Origin: Pirellulaceae bacterium | Lineage (GTDB): Bacteria; Planctomycetota; Planctomycetia; Pirellulales; Pirellulaceae | Reading direction: 5' to 3' | Assembly (NCBI GenBank): GCA_020852965.1 | Contig: JADYZV010000070.1 | Coordinates: 1 to 64,000, forward strand | Length of the DNA stretch: 64,000 nucleotides | Shown: piece after piece, positions 1 through 9,048 of the stretch | How positions within the stretch are numbered: position 1 is the stretch's first letter | How the letters are laid out: each line of letters starts with the position of its first letter | Position numbers and translations under genes: made by a program | Notes under the pieces: model-generated | Database searches by the model: none | Seen by the model: the letters and a program-made list of their open reading frames with translations, nothing else | What the model was told of the DNA's origin: nothing

Positions 1-76
1 GACTCTGGGGCGTCGTCCACGACCTCAAAAGCTACACCTCGTCCACTACCTCAAAAACTACGAAATAGAGTCGGCG
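1..76. repeat. Leader of pheS with REP-like half-sites
   Basis: Upstream of pheS the sequence contains CTCGTCCACTAC near 37-49 and the related GTCGTCCACGACCTC near 12-26. These match the right arm of the GTAGTGGACGAGG palindrome family found intact at 46184 and 47259. Only right-arm fragments are seen here, so this is a degenerate or truncated copy. No promoter was recognised in these 76 bases. Confidence 0.5.
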
Positions 77-1114
77 ATGGATCTGGAAGCCTTTCAAACT
101 AGCCTCGAAGCCTTGGCCACCGCTGCCGAACAGGCATTCTCTACGGCCAAAGATAGCGATGCCTTCGAAGCGGCGCGCGTGAAATTCCTTGGCGCTCGCA
201 GTGGCGAAATGAAGTCACTTCAAAAGCAGCTCGGCACTCTTTCCAAGGAAGATAAACCAGCAGGAGGCAAGAAGCTCAATGAAGCCAAACAACGCATCGA
301 AGCGGCGGTGACCGCTGCCTCCGAACGTTTGGCCGGCAACTCGAACAGCACGCATCGCGGTGGTCCGCTGCTCGACCCGACGCTGCCTGGGACGCGACAT
401 CACTTGGGGCGTATCCATCCCATCACGCAAACCATCGAGCATCTCAAAGAGATCATGGGGCGTCTCGGGTTCTCCGTTGTCGAAGGCCCCGAAGTCGAAG
501 ACACTTGGCATAATTTCGTAGCGCTCAACATCCCCGAAGATCACCCCGCGCGAGATCCACTGGATAACTTCTACCTGCGTGTGGCCGGCAAGACGGCGAT
601 CGACGCTGCGGCTCACGAAGCTCGTCTACTGCGCAGTCAGACTAGCACCGTCCAGATTCGCGTGATGGAGAACACACCGCCACCTGTGCGAATTATTTCT
701 TTGGGCCGCGTCTATCGCCCCGACGAAGCAGACGCGACTCACTTTCCGATGTTCCATCAAATGGAGGGCTTGTGGATCGACGAACAGGTCACCATGGCCC
801 AGCTCAAGAGCGTGCTCCGCATGTTTGCAACGGCCTACTTGGGTGCCGACGTAAACATTCGATTTCGTCCCAGCTTTTTTCCCTTTACCGAGCCGAGCGT
901 CGAAGCCGATTTCCATTGGAACGATAACTGGGTCGAGTTCGGTGGGGCTGGAATGGTCGATCCCAACGTGCTCCGCGCGGTAGGCTATGACCCCGAGCAG
1001 GTTACCGGCTTTGCGTTTGGCTTGGGAGTCGAACGACTCTGTATGCGGCGGCACGGCGTGACCGACATCCGCGATCTGTACCGTAACGACTTGCGTTTCC
1101 TGCATCAGTTTTAG
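77..1114 (+). CDS. pheS: Phenylalanine--tRNA ligase alpha subunit
   Basis: Catalytic subunit of the (alpha beta)2 phenylalanyl-tRNA synthetase, which charges tRNA-Phe in the cytoplasm. The 345-residue length is normal for the family. The N-terminal coiled-coil arm is about residues 1-90. The class II catalytic core follows, with motif 2 around [10 protein letters not shown] and motif 3 [13 protein letters not shown] near the C-terminus, ending [13 protein letters not shown] as in other PheS proteins. The ATG at 77 gives the full arm. No clear Shine-Dalgarno sequence is visible. pheT follows after 11 bases, so the two subunits are almost certainly co-transcribed. Confidence 0.97.
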   Translation: MDLEAFQTSLEALATAAEQAFSTAKDSDAFEAARVKFLGARSGEMKSLQKQLGTLSKEDKPAGGKKLNEAKQRIEAAVTAASERLAGNSNSTHRGGPLLDPTLPGTRHHLGRIHPITQTIEHLKEIMGRLGFSVVEGPEVEDTWHNFVALNIPEDHPARDPLDNFYLRVAGKTAIDAAAHEARLLRSQTSTVQIRVMENTPPPVRIISLGRVYRPDEADATHFPMFHQMEGLWIDEQVTMAQLKSVLRMFATAYLGADVNIRFRPSFFPFTEPSVEADFHWNDNWVEFGGAGMVDPNVLRAVGYDPEQVTGFAFGLGVERLCMRRHGVTDIRDLYRNDLRFLHQF

Positions 1115-1125
1115 GCGTAGACACC

Positions 1126-3192
1126 ATGTTAGTTTGCTGGGAATGGCTCTCCGAATACGTCGATCTGAATGTCGATGCCGACGTGCTGGCCGATCGTTTC
1201 GCCATGACGGGTTTGAACCACGAATCGACCGAGACCGTCGGGAATGATGTGGTTATCGACTTGGAAGTCACTAGCAATCGGGGCGATTGCTTGGGGCATA
1301 TCGGCGTGGCTCGCGAGGCGGCGGTGATTCTCAAGGGCGAATTGCGAATTCCCAACCCGCAGCCGGTCGCCAGCATAGAAAAAGTGAGCGAGCATATCGC
1401 CGTAGTCAATCAAGCACCCGAGTTGTGCCCGCGCTACACCGCGCGCGTTGTGCGTGGTGTGAAGGTTGGCCCGAGCCCCGAGTGGTTGACGCGTCGATTG
1501 GCGGCCATCGGCATTGCCTCGATCAATAACATTGTCGATGTAACCAACTACGTCATGATGGAGTGCGGCCAGCCATTGCACGCGTTCGATTTACAGCAGT
1601 TGCGCGGAGGGCAGATCAACGTTCGCGCCGCCCGCGATAAAGAAACGCTGGTAGCTATAGATCATCGCACCTATCAGCTAGATTCGAAAATGATAGTCAT
1701 CGCCGACGCTGAACGCGCGGTAGCCATCGGCGGGGTCATGGGTGGAGCCGACAGCGAAGTCACCGAACAAACCAGAGATGTGTTAATTGAAGCGGCCGCC
1801 TTCGAGCCGCTGGCCGTACGTCGCGCGGCTCGCTTGTTAAAACTGCAAAGCCCCTCGTCGTTTCGCTTCGAGCGCAGACCCGATGCAAGCGGGATCGACT
1901 GGGCCAGTCGCCGCTGCTGCGAATTGATTTACCAGGTGGCTGGCGGAGAGCTGTGCCAAGGCGTCGTGGATGTGGGAGTCGCGCCCCGGCAGGGGCAGTC
2001 CATCGAATTGCGACAAGCACAAATTGCTCGTGTCCTGGGGATCGATATTCCCTTGACCGAGGTCGAACGGATCTTAACCGCGTTGGGATGTCGAGTTGAC
2101 CGGGCGCCCACCAGCGCTCGTCAGGCCAGCCAGCCCGATCAGGCCAGCCAGTGGGGCATATTGCAAGTCGTGCCACCGAGTTGGCGCGGCGATGTGACGC
2201 GCGAGATCGACCTGATTGAAGAGGTGGCGCGCATTTTTGGCTATGAACAAATACCAGAGAACGTCTCGGTACCCTTGCATGTGGCCGAAATTCGCCCCAA
2301 AGATATTGCGATGGCGCGCGTGCGACACACGCTGAGCGCCTACGGTATCGACGAAGCGATGACTGCCAGCGTCGTACCGGACAGCTTCGAAAAATTCGGT
2401 AGCCCATGGACGGACCAGCCACCGCTCGCGACCGAGACCGCGCTGCTCGTCGGCTCGCGCACCCTGCGACGCTCGTTAATTCCCAGCCTGCTAGCAGCCC
2501 GCTACACCAACCAAACGCAGTCGATCCGCAACGCGCAGTTGTACGAAGCCGCCAGCCTCTACCTCGCGGGCGCAACCGCTGCCGAGCTACCGACACAGAT
2601 CGCGGCATTGGCGCTGGTTACCCAAGGGGATTTACAAGTCGTCAAGGGAATGGTCGAAGAGATCATTGCCCAAGTCGCCGGCCACGCCGCTCAGCCGGTA
2701 TGGCAAGCCAGCGAGCACGCGCTGTTTGCAGCCGGCAGTTTGCAGCGAGTGCTACTTGGCGACCGTCTGCTCGGTTATGTCGGGCTGATCAGTCGGCAGG
2801 TTCAAGACGCGATGTCGCTCGAACATCCCGTAGCCGCAGCCGAGCTGAGTGTCGACGCGTTGACCACCGAGCTCGAACCGGTGCGCCGCACCTCGCGAGT
2901 GAGCTTGTTCCCCGCCATCACGCGCGATTTGAACTTTGTCGTTGACGAACCTGTGCGTTGGAATACTTTTCGCGACGTGTGCCACACCGCCGCCAGCGAC
3001 TTGCTGCAGGATGTCCGCTATCAAGAGACCTATCGCGACATTAAGAAGGATGGCGCAGGCAAGAAGCGCTTGCTATTGAGTCTTCATTTCCAAAGCCTCG
3101 ACCGCACCCTCACTGGTGAAGAGGTCGACGCCGAGGTGACGAGCATCATCGCCGCCTGTGAAAAGCAGTGTGCGGCCAAATTGTTACGTTGA
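1126..3192 (+). CDS. pheT: Phenylalanine--tRNA ligase beta subunit, short form
   Basis: Structural and editing subunit that pairs with PheS. It has the B1 region (MLVCWEWLSEYVDL), the B3/B4 editing domain with IVDVTNYVMMECGQPLHAFD (residues about 135-155), the B5 domain with DVTREIDLIEEVARIFGY (about 355), and a C-terminal FDX-ACB anticodon-binding domain starting at SLFPAITRDLNFVV (about 597). At 688 residues it is about 100 shorter than Escherichia coli PheT. The EMAPII-like tRNA_bind insertion is missing: sequence passes straight from NHESTETVGNDVV to IDLEVTSNRGDC. It starts 11 bases after pheS. No frameshift is seen, so this looks like a natural short form. Confidence 0.96.
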   Translation: MLVCWEWLSEYVDLNVDADVLADRFAMTGLNHESTETVGNDVVIDLEVTSNRGDCLGHIGVAREAAVILKGELRIPNPQPVASIEKVSEHIAVVNQAPELCPRYTARVVRGVKVGPSPEWLTRRLAAIGIASINNIVDVTNYVMMECGQPLHAFDLQQLRGGQINVRAARDKETLVAIDHRTYQLDSKMIVIADAERAVAIGGVMGGADSEVTEQTRDVLIEAAAFEPLAVRRAARLLKLQSPSSFRFERRPDASGIDWASRRCCELIYQVAGGELCQGVVDVGVAPRQGQSIELRQAQIARVLGIDIPLTEVERILTALGCRVDRAPTSARQASQPDQASQWGILQVVPPSWRGDVTREIDLIEEVARIFGYEQIPENVSVPLHVAEIRPKDIAMARVRHTLSAYGIDEAMTASVVPDSFEKFGSPWTDQPPLATETALLVGSRTLRRSLIPSLLAARYTNQTQSIRNAQLYEAASLYLAGATAAELPTQIAALALVTQGDLQVVKGMVEEIIAQVAGHAAQPVWQASEHALFAAGSLQRVLLGDRLLGYVGLISRQVQDAMSLEHPVAAAELSVDALTTELEPVRRTSRVSLFPAITRDLNFVVDEPVRWNTFRDVCHTAASDLLQDVRYQETYRDIKKDGAGKKRLLLSLHFQSLDRTLTGEEVDAEVTSIIAACEKQCAAKLLR

Positions 3193-3201
3193 GCTTGTCT
3201 C

Positions 3202-3220
3202 GCGGGTGAATCCGCTTTTT
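3202..3220 (+). terminator. Possible weak terminator after pheST
   Basis: A four-pair GC stem (GCGG / CCGC) with a six-base loop is followed directly by five T residues, nine bases after the pheT stop. The stem is short, so this is only a candidate. Its position between convergent genes (pheT and the TPR gene ending at 3254) fits. Confidence 0.35.
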
Positions 3221-3253
3221 GCCTAGCCAGCCGTCAATCGTCCCCAATCCATT

Positions 3254-4528
3254 TCATTTGGTTTCGAGCTCGGCCTCGGGGGCGGGATCACCTTCGAGCA
3301 ATTTGGGATCGAAGGGCTTTTCTTTTTGGTAGAGTGCAATCAACTTTTGCGCGATCGACTTTTGTTCTTCGATAGCCAACTCGATCGACTTCTCCTGCCA
3401 GCCGATGGCCGTTTCAAATTCGCCAGCCGACCCATGCGCGGCAGCCAGCAAAGTCAAATCGCTGAAGTCCTTGTACTCGCTGATTTCACAGGCCGCAGTG
3501 GCTGTTGCAATGGCTTGGGCCGGATCACGGACCGTTTCGTCTTTGGCCGTGGTCAACAACCAAGCCTTGTTTTGAAGCGCTAGCAGGTACTTGGGCGCCA
3601 ATTCGACTGCCCGCGTATAGTCAGCCAGCGCTTCGGATTCTTTGCCGAGCATTTGATAGTTGTAGCCACGATTGTTAATCGCCACCGCCGACTCGGGGGA
3701 GAGTTCGATGACTTGGCTAAAGTCTTCAATGGCAGCTTCATACTTACCTAGTTGGAATTTGACGAAACCGCGTCCCATCCATGCCGAAATGTCTTTGTCG
3801 GCCAGTTCGATGGCTTTGTCGTATCCCGCGACGGCTTCATCGAGTTTTCCCAGTAGCTTGAGCGCGATAGCGCGTTGGGTGTAGAGTACTGGATTGTCGG
3901 GGCTGAGCGCGATGGCCTGTGTGTAGTCCTCTACGGCTGCTTCGTATTTGCCCATCGACATGTTCACCGCAGCTCGATTGACCAATGGCACGGCATCTTT
4001 CGGGTCGCGGCGGATCGCCTCGCTATAGTCCTCGATCGCTTGGTCGTAATTCCGCATTGCGGCGTGAAACAGTCCGCGACTGGCAAAGGCATGTCCCTCG
4101 TCGTAACCCATCTCGATAGCTTTGTCAAAATCGGCCAGCGCCTGCTCGGTATCTCCGACCGCCCAATGGCAACTTGCGCGCAGCGTATAAAGCCGCCCAT
4201 CCTCAGGGGACGCTTCGATTAGTTCGTCATAGATCGGTGCCGCCTCGGCCAGCTTGGCAACGGTCACGTTGGCAACCGCACCTTTGTGGCCGCTGAAGGT
4301 TTGAATCAGGTAGGATTTGTCGCGCACTTCGAGCACGGTCAGCAAATCCCCTTTCTCGATGGTATCGAGCACCTTCTCCCCGAGCGTCAGCTTCATTTCC
4401 ATCTTTGCCACCACCGGCTCGGCACCCTGCTGTGCGCGAATGGAAGTCAGACAAGTGAGGAGCACAGCCAAACTGAACGCGGTTGTTGAATAGCAGCGGA
4501 TCATGGAATGTGGTGGGTAAGGGTTCAT
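3254..4528 (-). CDS. Secreted TPR-repeat protein with N-terminal SH3-like segment
   Basis: The protein begins MNPYPPHSM followed by a hydrophobic signal segment (STTAFSLAVLLTCLTSIRA) and a likely cleavage after AQQ, so it is probably exported. A short SH3-like stretch (LTLGEKVLDTIEKGDLLTVLE, then a YLIQ..GHKGAV segment) follows. About seven tetratricopeptide repeats come next, with classic spacing (YDQAIEDYSEAIRRDPKD, YEAAVEDYTQAIALSPDN and so on), then an acidic tail. The frame is open to 4645, but the upstream part lacks a signal sequence, so the ATG at 4528 is chosen; the ATG at 4504 is an alternative. TPR proteins of this kind are protein-interaction scaffolds. The partner is unknown. The gene converges on pheT. 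Confidence 0.85.
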   Translation of the reverse strand: MNPYPPHSMIRCYSTTAFSLAVLLTCLTSIRAQQGAEPVVAKMEMKLTLGEKVLDTIEKGDLLTVLEVRDKSYLIQTFSGHKGAVANVTVAKLAEAAPIYDELIEASPEDGRLYTLRASCHWAVGDTEQALADFDKAIEMGYDEGHAFASRGLFHAAMRNYDQAIEDYSEAIRRDPKDAVPLVNRAAVNMSMGKYEAAVEDYTQAIALSPDNPVLYTQRAIALKLLGKLDEAVAGYDKAIELADKDISAWMGRGFVKFQLGKYEAAIEDFSQVIELSPESAVAINNRGYNYQMLGKESEALADYTRAVELAPKYLLALQNKAWLLTTAKDETVRDPAQAIATATAACEISEYKDFSDLTLLAAAHGSAGEFETAIGWQEKSIELAIEEQKSIAQKLIALYQKEKPFDPKLLEGDPAPEAELETK

Positions 4529-4768
4529 GGATTTTAGAAGTCCCCCGCAGGCATTGAGATTAGCTACCCAGACGGTATTTTCCACATTATTGCGGAAGGT
4601 TTGTGGTTGTTTTTTCCCGTTCGCTAGAGATATTCTGGAAAACAATGATTGTAGGGGAAAAATAACTTCCTATTTCCCCCAGAATGGCTAAACTGCTGTC
4701 GTCGATTAAGTCTCCCTCATTTAGGCACTCAGTCTAGTCCCTCAAGTTTCGCAGTTTGGAGTTTTCGA

Positions 4769-6526
4769 ATGAAGAGTTTAGTCACGTTTGCTATGTCGCT
4801 GGCGGTGATTGCCGCAGCGACCTGCGAAGTACAGGCCGGATGTGGCCTGCTGCGTCGCGGTGGTTGTAGCGATCCCTGCGGTGCCTCGGCCTGCGGCGGT
4901 GTCGCGGCTTGTGGTGGAGACTGTGGTGGCGGTTGCGGTCAGTCGTCAGTCGGCTATGCGTCGCCCATGGGCTCAGGTTGCTCGGACTGCGGTCAAAACG
5001 CAGCCTTCGGAGCTGGCGCTGGCCCTGCCATGGCGGCGTCGGCAGCTCCTCAAGGTGGCCTGATCGATTGCGGCCCTGTGGCCAGTTATCAAGTCGTCAT
5101 GGAACCTCAGTACGTGACCGAGACTCGCGCTCAAAGCGCTACCGAGTACCAAGACGAAGTGCGCACGCGCACTCGCAGCATAGCGCGCCAAGTTCCTGTC
5201 GAAGTGCAAGATTACCGTACGACGACCGTCATGATTCCGACGACGGAAACCAAGACCGTCGAGTACAGCGTGTTGGTTCCCGTGAAAGGCGAGAAGAGCG
5301 TAGAGGTCACCGAGTCGGTACCGGTTTGGACCGACGTGGTTAGCAACTACACGGTGCGCGTTCCAACGTTGGTTGACGTACCAGAAGAATACACTGTTCG
5401 CGTCGCGCAACTGCGCGACGAGACCTTCGATTACACCGTATACGTCCCGCAGACGCAAACACAAACCAGGGTGCAAACCGTTACCAATGCGGTGCCTGTT
5501 ACCAAGCAGCGCACCATTGAAGTTTGCCGTCCTGTGACTCGTATGCAGGCTGTCACCAAGGACTACGGTCACTGGGAAGTTCGCGTTGAAGAAGTCGCTG
5601 GAGTTGCGACCGCTGGAATCGGCTATGCACCAGCTCAATCGATCTGCATCGGAGCGGGGAACGGCGGCCTCAATATGGGTGGTTGCGGTGGCTACATTGG
5701 TGCTTGCGGAGCATGTGGCGGAGCGGGGCAGGTTTACGGAACGACGGGTAACGGTTGCCGCGTCAGTTCAACCTGCGGTGGTTGTGGCGGCTGCGGCTCG
5801 AGCAACTGTGGTGGGTGTGGATCGCCGCCCGAATCGATGGCTGCTGGCAGCGGCGGACCGGCGTTTGCACCCGCAGTGCAAACCGTTTCGCGTCGCGTAT
5901 GGGTTCCCAACGTGGTGACTGAAAATGTGCCAGTGGTGGAGAATCAGTCCAAGACCGAAGTCATTTCCTACACCGCCTTTGAAACTCAGACGGAACAAGT
6001 TCCCTACGAGTGTACCTATGTGGTCTACGTTCCCGAGCAACGCACCGGCACGCGTCAGGCTGTCGATTACGTCAACGAAACTCGTACTCGCAATCGCAAG
6101 GTTGTGCAGTACAGCGAAGAGACTCGAAGCCGCACGCACCGCGAGCTGAGCTATACTACTCAAACTCGCACGGAAACGATTCCATTCGTAACGTATTCGA
6201 CAGAAAAGCGAACCAAGGAAGTGACCTACCAAATCAATGTTCCTCAAACCAAGACCGAGCCGTTCACGACAACTCGCTTCGATACCGTGGTTGAAGACGT
6301 GACCGAAGAGTACACCGTTCGCGTCCCGGTGCTAACTTCGAAGGAAGTCCAAGTTCAGGTATGCCGCATGGTTCCCAAATTGGTCCCGGTGACGATCTAT
6401 CCATGTTCCGGTTCGGCGGGTAACAGCGCTGCTTGGGGTGCTGGTATCGGTGGCTGTGCTGCTTGCGGTGGAACGCCAACTTTGGCACCTGCGATTGGCA
6501 GCGGCTGCGCGTCGTGCGGGCAGTAA
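4769..6526 (+). CDS. Cysteine/glycine-rich YTV-repeat envelope protein
   Basis: A 585-residue exported protein: signal peptide (MKSLVTFAMSLAVIAAATCEVQA), a Cys/Gly-rich block (about 24-90), a Thr/Val/Glu-rich block, a second Cys/Gly-rich linker (about 290-360), a second Thr/Val-rich block and a Cys/Gly-rich tail. The repeated units read EYTVRVP, NYTVRVP, DYTVYVP, EYTVRVA, with degenerate relatives such as YECTYVVYVP. This matches the YTV repeat family first described from Rhodopirellula baltica. The function is inferred to be structural, in the cell envelope and probably disulfide cross-linked. A GGAG Shine-Dalgarno lies about 8 bases before the ATG. The gene stands alone and ends at a strong terminator at 6565. 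Confidence 0.88.
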   Translation: MKSLVTFAMSLAVIAAATCEVQAGCGLLRRGGCSDPCGASACGGVAACGGDCGGGCGQSSVGYASPMGSGCSDCGQNAAFGAGAGPAMAASAAPQGGLIDCGPVASYQVVMEPQYVTETRAQSATEYQDEVRTRTRSIARQVPVEVQDYRTTTVMIPTTETKTVEYSVLVPVKGEKSVEVTESVPVWTDVVSNYTVRVPTLVDVPEEYTVRVAQLRDETFDYTVYVPQTQTQTRVQTVTNAVPVTKQRTIEVCRPVTRMQAVTKDYGHWEVRVEEVAGVATAGIGYAPAQSICIGAGNGGLNMGGCGGYIGACGACGGAGQVYGTTGNGCRVSSTCGGCGGCGSSNCGGCGSPPESMAAGSGGPAFAPAVQTVSRRVWVPNVVTENVPVVENQSKTEVISYTAFETQTEQVPYECTYVVYVPEQRTGTRQAVDYVNETRTRNRKVVQYSEETRSRTHRELSYTTQTRTETIPFVTYSTEKRTKEVTYQINVPQTKTEPFTTTRFDTVVEDVTEEYTVRVPVLTSKEVQVQVCRMVPKLVPVTIYPCSGSAGNSAAWGAGIGGCAACGGTPTLAPAIGSGCASCGQ

Positions 6527-6564
6527 TGTTTGCTGCTGACTGTACCTGTTAATCCATGAGACAG

Positions 6565-6597
6565 ACGGTTGTCAGCTCGAGCTGGCAACCGTTTTTT
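6565..6597 (+). terminator. Rho-independent terminator of the YTV gene
   Basis: A 12-pair stem (ACGGTTGTCAGC / GCTGGCAACCGT, one G-T pair) with a TCGA loop is followed by six T residues. It lies 38 bases after the YTV stop codon. This is the clearest intrinsic terminator in the window. Confidence 0.9.
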
Positions 6598-6829
6598 CTG
6601 ATAGTTTTATCAGACACTTAACGCTGAACACCTCCGACGAGTTGACGAATTATCGTGGTGGTGACGATTGTCGGGCTTGACGGAAAAGTTTCACCGCCGT
6701 CGGCGGAAATACCTGACGACAATACGGTGGGGGCGAATTAGCCTGGGATGGAATCGGCGCGTAGCATTACCAGCCGCTGGACTGAAATGGAGCCAACGGC
6801 TTTTCCTTTCTAAGATCTGGAGATTATCC

Positions 6830-7480
6830 ATGCGAAGAATATTTGTCTATGCGAGTCTATGCCTCGCACTGTTATTTGCCGACACCTCAAACGTGCGTGC
6901 GCAAGACGAAGCGGTCGGCCAACCAACGGAAGCCCAACCAGCGGAAGCCGTGGCCGAAGCGGTCGCTGAACCCGTCGCCGAGCCAACTGGAAGCGACAGC
7001 AAGACGCCAACTCTGCGTCCATTGACCGTTACCACGGGACTGACCGATGGTATGTTGATCACTGGCACGCTGCTCGATACCAATTCGATCGCCATCAAAA
7101 CCGCCTTCGGTGAAGCGGCGATTCCGCTATCGGAAGTAGCCGGTATTCGCTTCCCTTCGGCCGAGGACACCAGCACCACGATCGTCATGCTCAACGGCGA
7201 TTCCATTACCGGTGCCACGGATGTCAAGTTTGTGAATGTGGAAACCAGTTGGGGGCATGCCAAGATCAATGGTCAATCGGTATCGACCATGCTCTTTGTA
7301 CCTGGATTGACTTGGCACAATAGCGATTCGTTGGGTGGCAAGCGTTGGACGTTGACTGACCAGAAGGCAGCGCCGGCGAACACCGCCACCGCACCTGGTA
7401 CGCCATCTCCCCCACAAATTGGCCAGCCGGTTCCTGGACGTTTTCCCAATGGCCAGCCGCAGGTGATCTTCGGTCGCTAA
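6830..7480 (+). CDS. Secreted hypothetical protein
   Basis: The 216-residue protein starts with a signal peptide (MRRIFVYASLCLALLFADTSNVRA, cleaved before QDE). An Ala/Glu/Pro low-complexity segment built from repeated AEAVAEPVAEP-like units follows. A beta-rich domain covers about residues 65-180, with TDGMLITGTLLDTNSIAIKT, FGEAAIPLSEVAGIRFP and LNGDSITGATDVKFVNVETSWG. This pattern of a small beta-barrel-like domain describing an effect per hypothetical site is common in planctomycete secreted proteins, but I do not recognise a named family. The frame is open from 6668; the extra 54 residues are Arg/Trp-rich and precede a good signal peptide, so 6830 is taken as the start. Confidence 0.75.
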   Translation: MRRIFVYASLCLALLFADTSNVRAQDEAVGQPTEAQPAEAVAEAVAEPVAEPTGSDSKTPTLRPLTVTTGLTDGMLITGTLLDTNSIAIKTAFGEAAIPLSEVAGIRFPSAEDTSTTIVMLNGDSITGATDVKFVNVETSWGHAKINGQSVSTMLFVPGLTWHNSDSLGGKRWTLTDQKAAPANTATAPGTPSPPQIGQPVPGRFPNGQPQVIFGR

Positions 7481-7677
7481 AGGACTAGTACCGCCCAATC
7501 GTCCTGCTCCCAATCCCATTCGCTTCGACAGCAGGCTCGTTTGCCTCGCTGCGTTTTCAACCGACTCGGCCCCCTGCCAGCTTGCCTGGCGGGAGCCACA
7601 GTTTTGCTGCAGACTGCGTCGCAAACGCCACCATCCAGTCACTTCTTAAAGCTGGTCCACTCGCATAGCGCGATTCA

Positions 7678-7698
7678 ACCGTCTGGCGACGGTAGCTA
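7678..7698. repeat. Short palindromic repeat, CGTCTGGCGACGGTAGCTAC family
   Basis: ACCGTCTGGCGACGGTAGCTAC contains the hairpin CCGTC-TGGC-GACGG. Close relatives lie at 14052-14093 (the GACGGTAGCTGC part twice), 45261-45282 and 57281-57312 (inverse orientation). It sits just before the stop codon of the minus-strand ZIP gene. The rest of the 7481-7710 gap shows nothing coding. Confidence 0.65.
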
Positions 7699-7710
7699 CC
7701 CAGAGCGAGC

Positions 7711-8703
7711 CTATTCGACTGGATTCGAATTGGTTACCGGAGGGGCGTGGTCGTGAGCGTGCTCGCCTTCTACCAAGCCGATGGCGACTGCGGCCATGAT
7801 TCCGAGCAGCAAGGCGGCGGTCAACTGAAAGCGACTATGCGAGTGAAACTCCATCTCGGGTAACAAATCGCTGAGTGAAATACATAGAAAGACTCCAGCG
7901 GAAAAGGCTAGGCCCCAACCGGCTAAACTACTTCCCCAAGCACCGCTCAACTGGTTGGCTCCAATCCAAAACAAAAAGGCCCCCAAGGGACACATGAGAG
8001 CAAAGCCGATATTGACTAGCATCCGCCGATTCGGAGTAGTGACGGGATGCATGAGCGAAGTGATCGATACTGCGTCGAGTGGCTTGTGTAATAGCACAGC
8101 CAGAAAGATTCCGAAGCCAGGTAAGGTACCATGTCCCAGGTGTCCTACCTCTGCCACCACTCCACTCGACAGTGCGACCCCATCCATGAGTGTGTGCAAG
8201 CCCAGTCCCGTGAGCACCGCCATCCAGCGAGTTGTTTCGCGCCCGCCATGCCCAGTCGGATGTCCATGCTCACAGCGCTCCGCGACATCCGAGTGCGCGT
8301 GGGAATGATGGTGAGCCGCGTGGTCGTGGGCGTGCGCCGCAGTCTCGCCCGGCGCTCGCTCGGCTTGCTCTTCTGCGAGAATGCCAAAGTCGGCAGGCCC
8401 GTGTTGATGGAAGTGGAACGAACGCAGTAGGAAAAAAGTGGCCAACATGCCGAGCATCAACCCCCACATGACTTGATCGATCCGGCCTGCTCCTAGGCTG
8501 GCCAGCGAATGTGGGATCATGTGGAACACCGCAATGCCCAGCATGACTCCGCCGACAAAGCTGATCATGATCTGCATGCGGTTGTGGGTTAGCCTGATCC
8601 ATTCAGGCATGAGTCCCCCCAGGACCGAAGCCAGAATCACGGCGGCGGAATAGCCAAGCAGCGTGGCGAAAATTAGCCAATCGGGGTCAATCGCCAGCGG
8701 CAT
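7711..8703 (-). CDS. ZIP-family divalent metal transporter
   Basis: A 330-residue inner-membrane protein of the ZIP (ZupT-like) zinc/iron permease family. About eight membrane segments are visible. The cytoplasmic loop after TM3 (about residues 125-160) is a His-rich metal-binding stretch (HAHDHAAHHHSHAHSD). TM4 carries GLGLHTLMDGVAL and TM5 carries GIFLAVLLHKPLDAVSI, the amphipathic His/Asp/Glu helices that line the transport path in ZIP proteins. The C-terminus is also His-rich (GEHAHDHAPP). Import of zinc or a similar ion is inferred. The gene diverges from a His/Cys-rich secreted protein at 9049, suggesting a shared metal-linked role. Confidence 0.9.
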   Translation of the reverse strand: MPLAIDPDWLIFATLLGYSAAVILASVLGGLMPEWIRLTHNRMQIMISFVGGVMLGIAVFHMIPHSLASLGAGRIDQVMWGLMLGMLATFFLLRSFHFHQHGPADFGILAEEQAERAPGETAAHAHDHAAHHHSHAHSDVAERCEHGHPTGHGGRETTRWMAVLTGLGLHTLMDGVALSSGVVAEVGHLGHGTLPGFGIFLAVLLHKPLDAVSITSLMHPVTTPNRRMLVNIGFALMCPLGAFLFWIGANQLSGAWGSSLAGWGLAFSAGVFLCISLSDLLPEMEFHSHSRFQLTAALLLGIMAAVAIGLVEGEHAHDHAPPVTNSNPVE

Positions 8704-8804
8704 CGATTTACTTCATATCTCGCGTCGTTTATTGGTGGAAACCCAGATTTGTGTGGAAACCCAGAACTGGACGCAATCTTCGCCAATACAATGGCTTTCG
8801 TAAA

Positions 8805-8954
8805 GTAGCACGGCGGTCTCCGCCGTGAATAAGCAGGGTAGCACGGCGGTCTCCGCCGTGATTTTCATGTGGTTCGGCCGCCTCAGCCGCGATTTGGCAG
8901 CCCAGAAGAGGCTGAGCGACTGCTTTCTTTTCTCGGTGGAGACCACCGAGCTAC
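8805..8954. repeat. Cluster of GTAGCACGGCGGTCTCCGCCGTG palindromes
   Basis: Two direct copies of a 23-base palindromic unit (hairpin CACGGCGG-TCT-CCGCCGTG) start at 8805 and 8838. A diverged inverted copy (TTCTCGGTGGAGACCACCGAGCTAC) covers about 8930-8954. Related two-hairpin versions occur at 55332 and 62117. The 8704-9048 gap (345 bases between divergent genes) holds these repeats. A short minus-strand open frame across them (8713-8946) is not credible as a gene. Confidence 0.8.
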
Positions 8955-9048
8955 TTTCTGAACCCTTGACTTTAAGCCGCAGAGGGGCGAATATAGAGAA
9001 TCGAAGTATTGTTCCCCCGCCTCTGTCACGTCGCCTTCCGAGTTCGAC

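Noticed and set aside
1760-2608. 282-residue minus-strand frame inside pheT
   Set aside because: Arg/Ser-rich composition typical of antisense frames in high-GC genes, and it overlaps conserved PheT.
5768-6247. Minus-strand frame inside the YTV gene
   Set aside because: Mirror of the repetitive coding sequence on the plus strand.
8713-8946. 77-residue minus-strand frame upstream of the ZIP gene
   Set aside because: Made mostly of palindromic repeats; repeated LFTAETAVL segments reflect the duplicated DNA.
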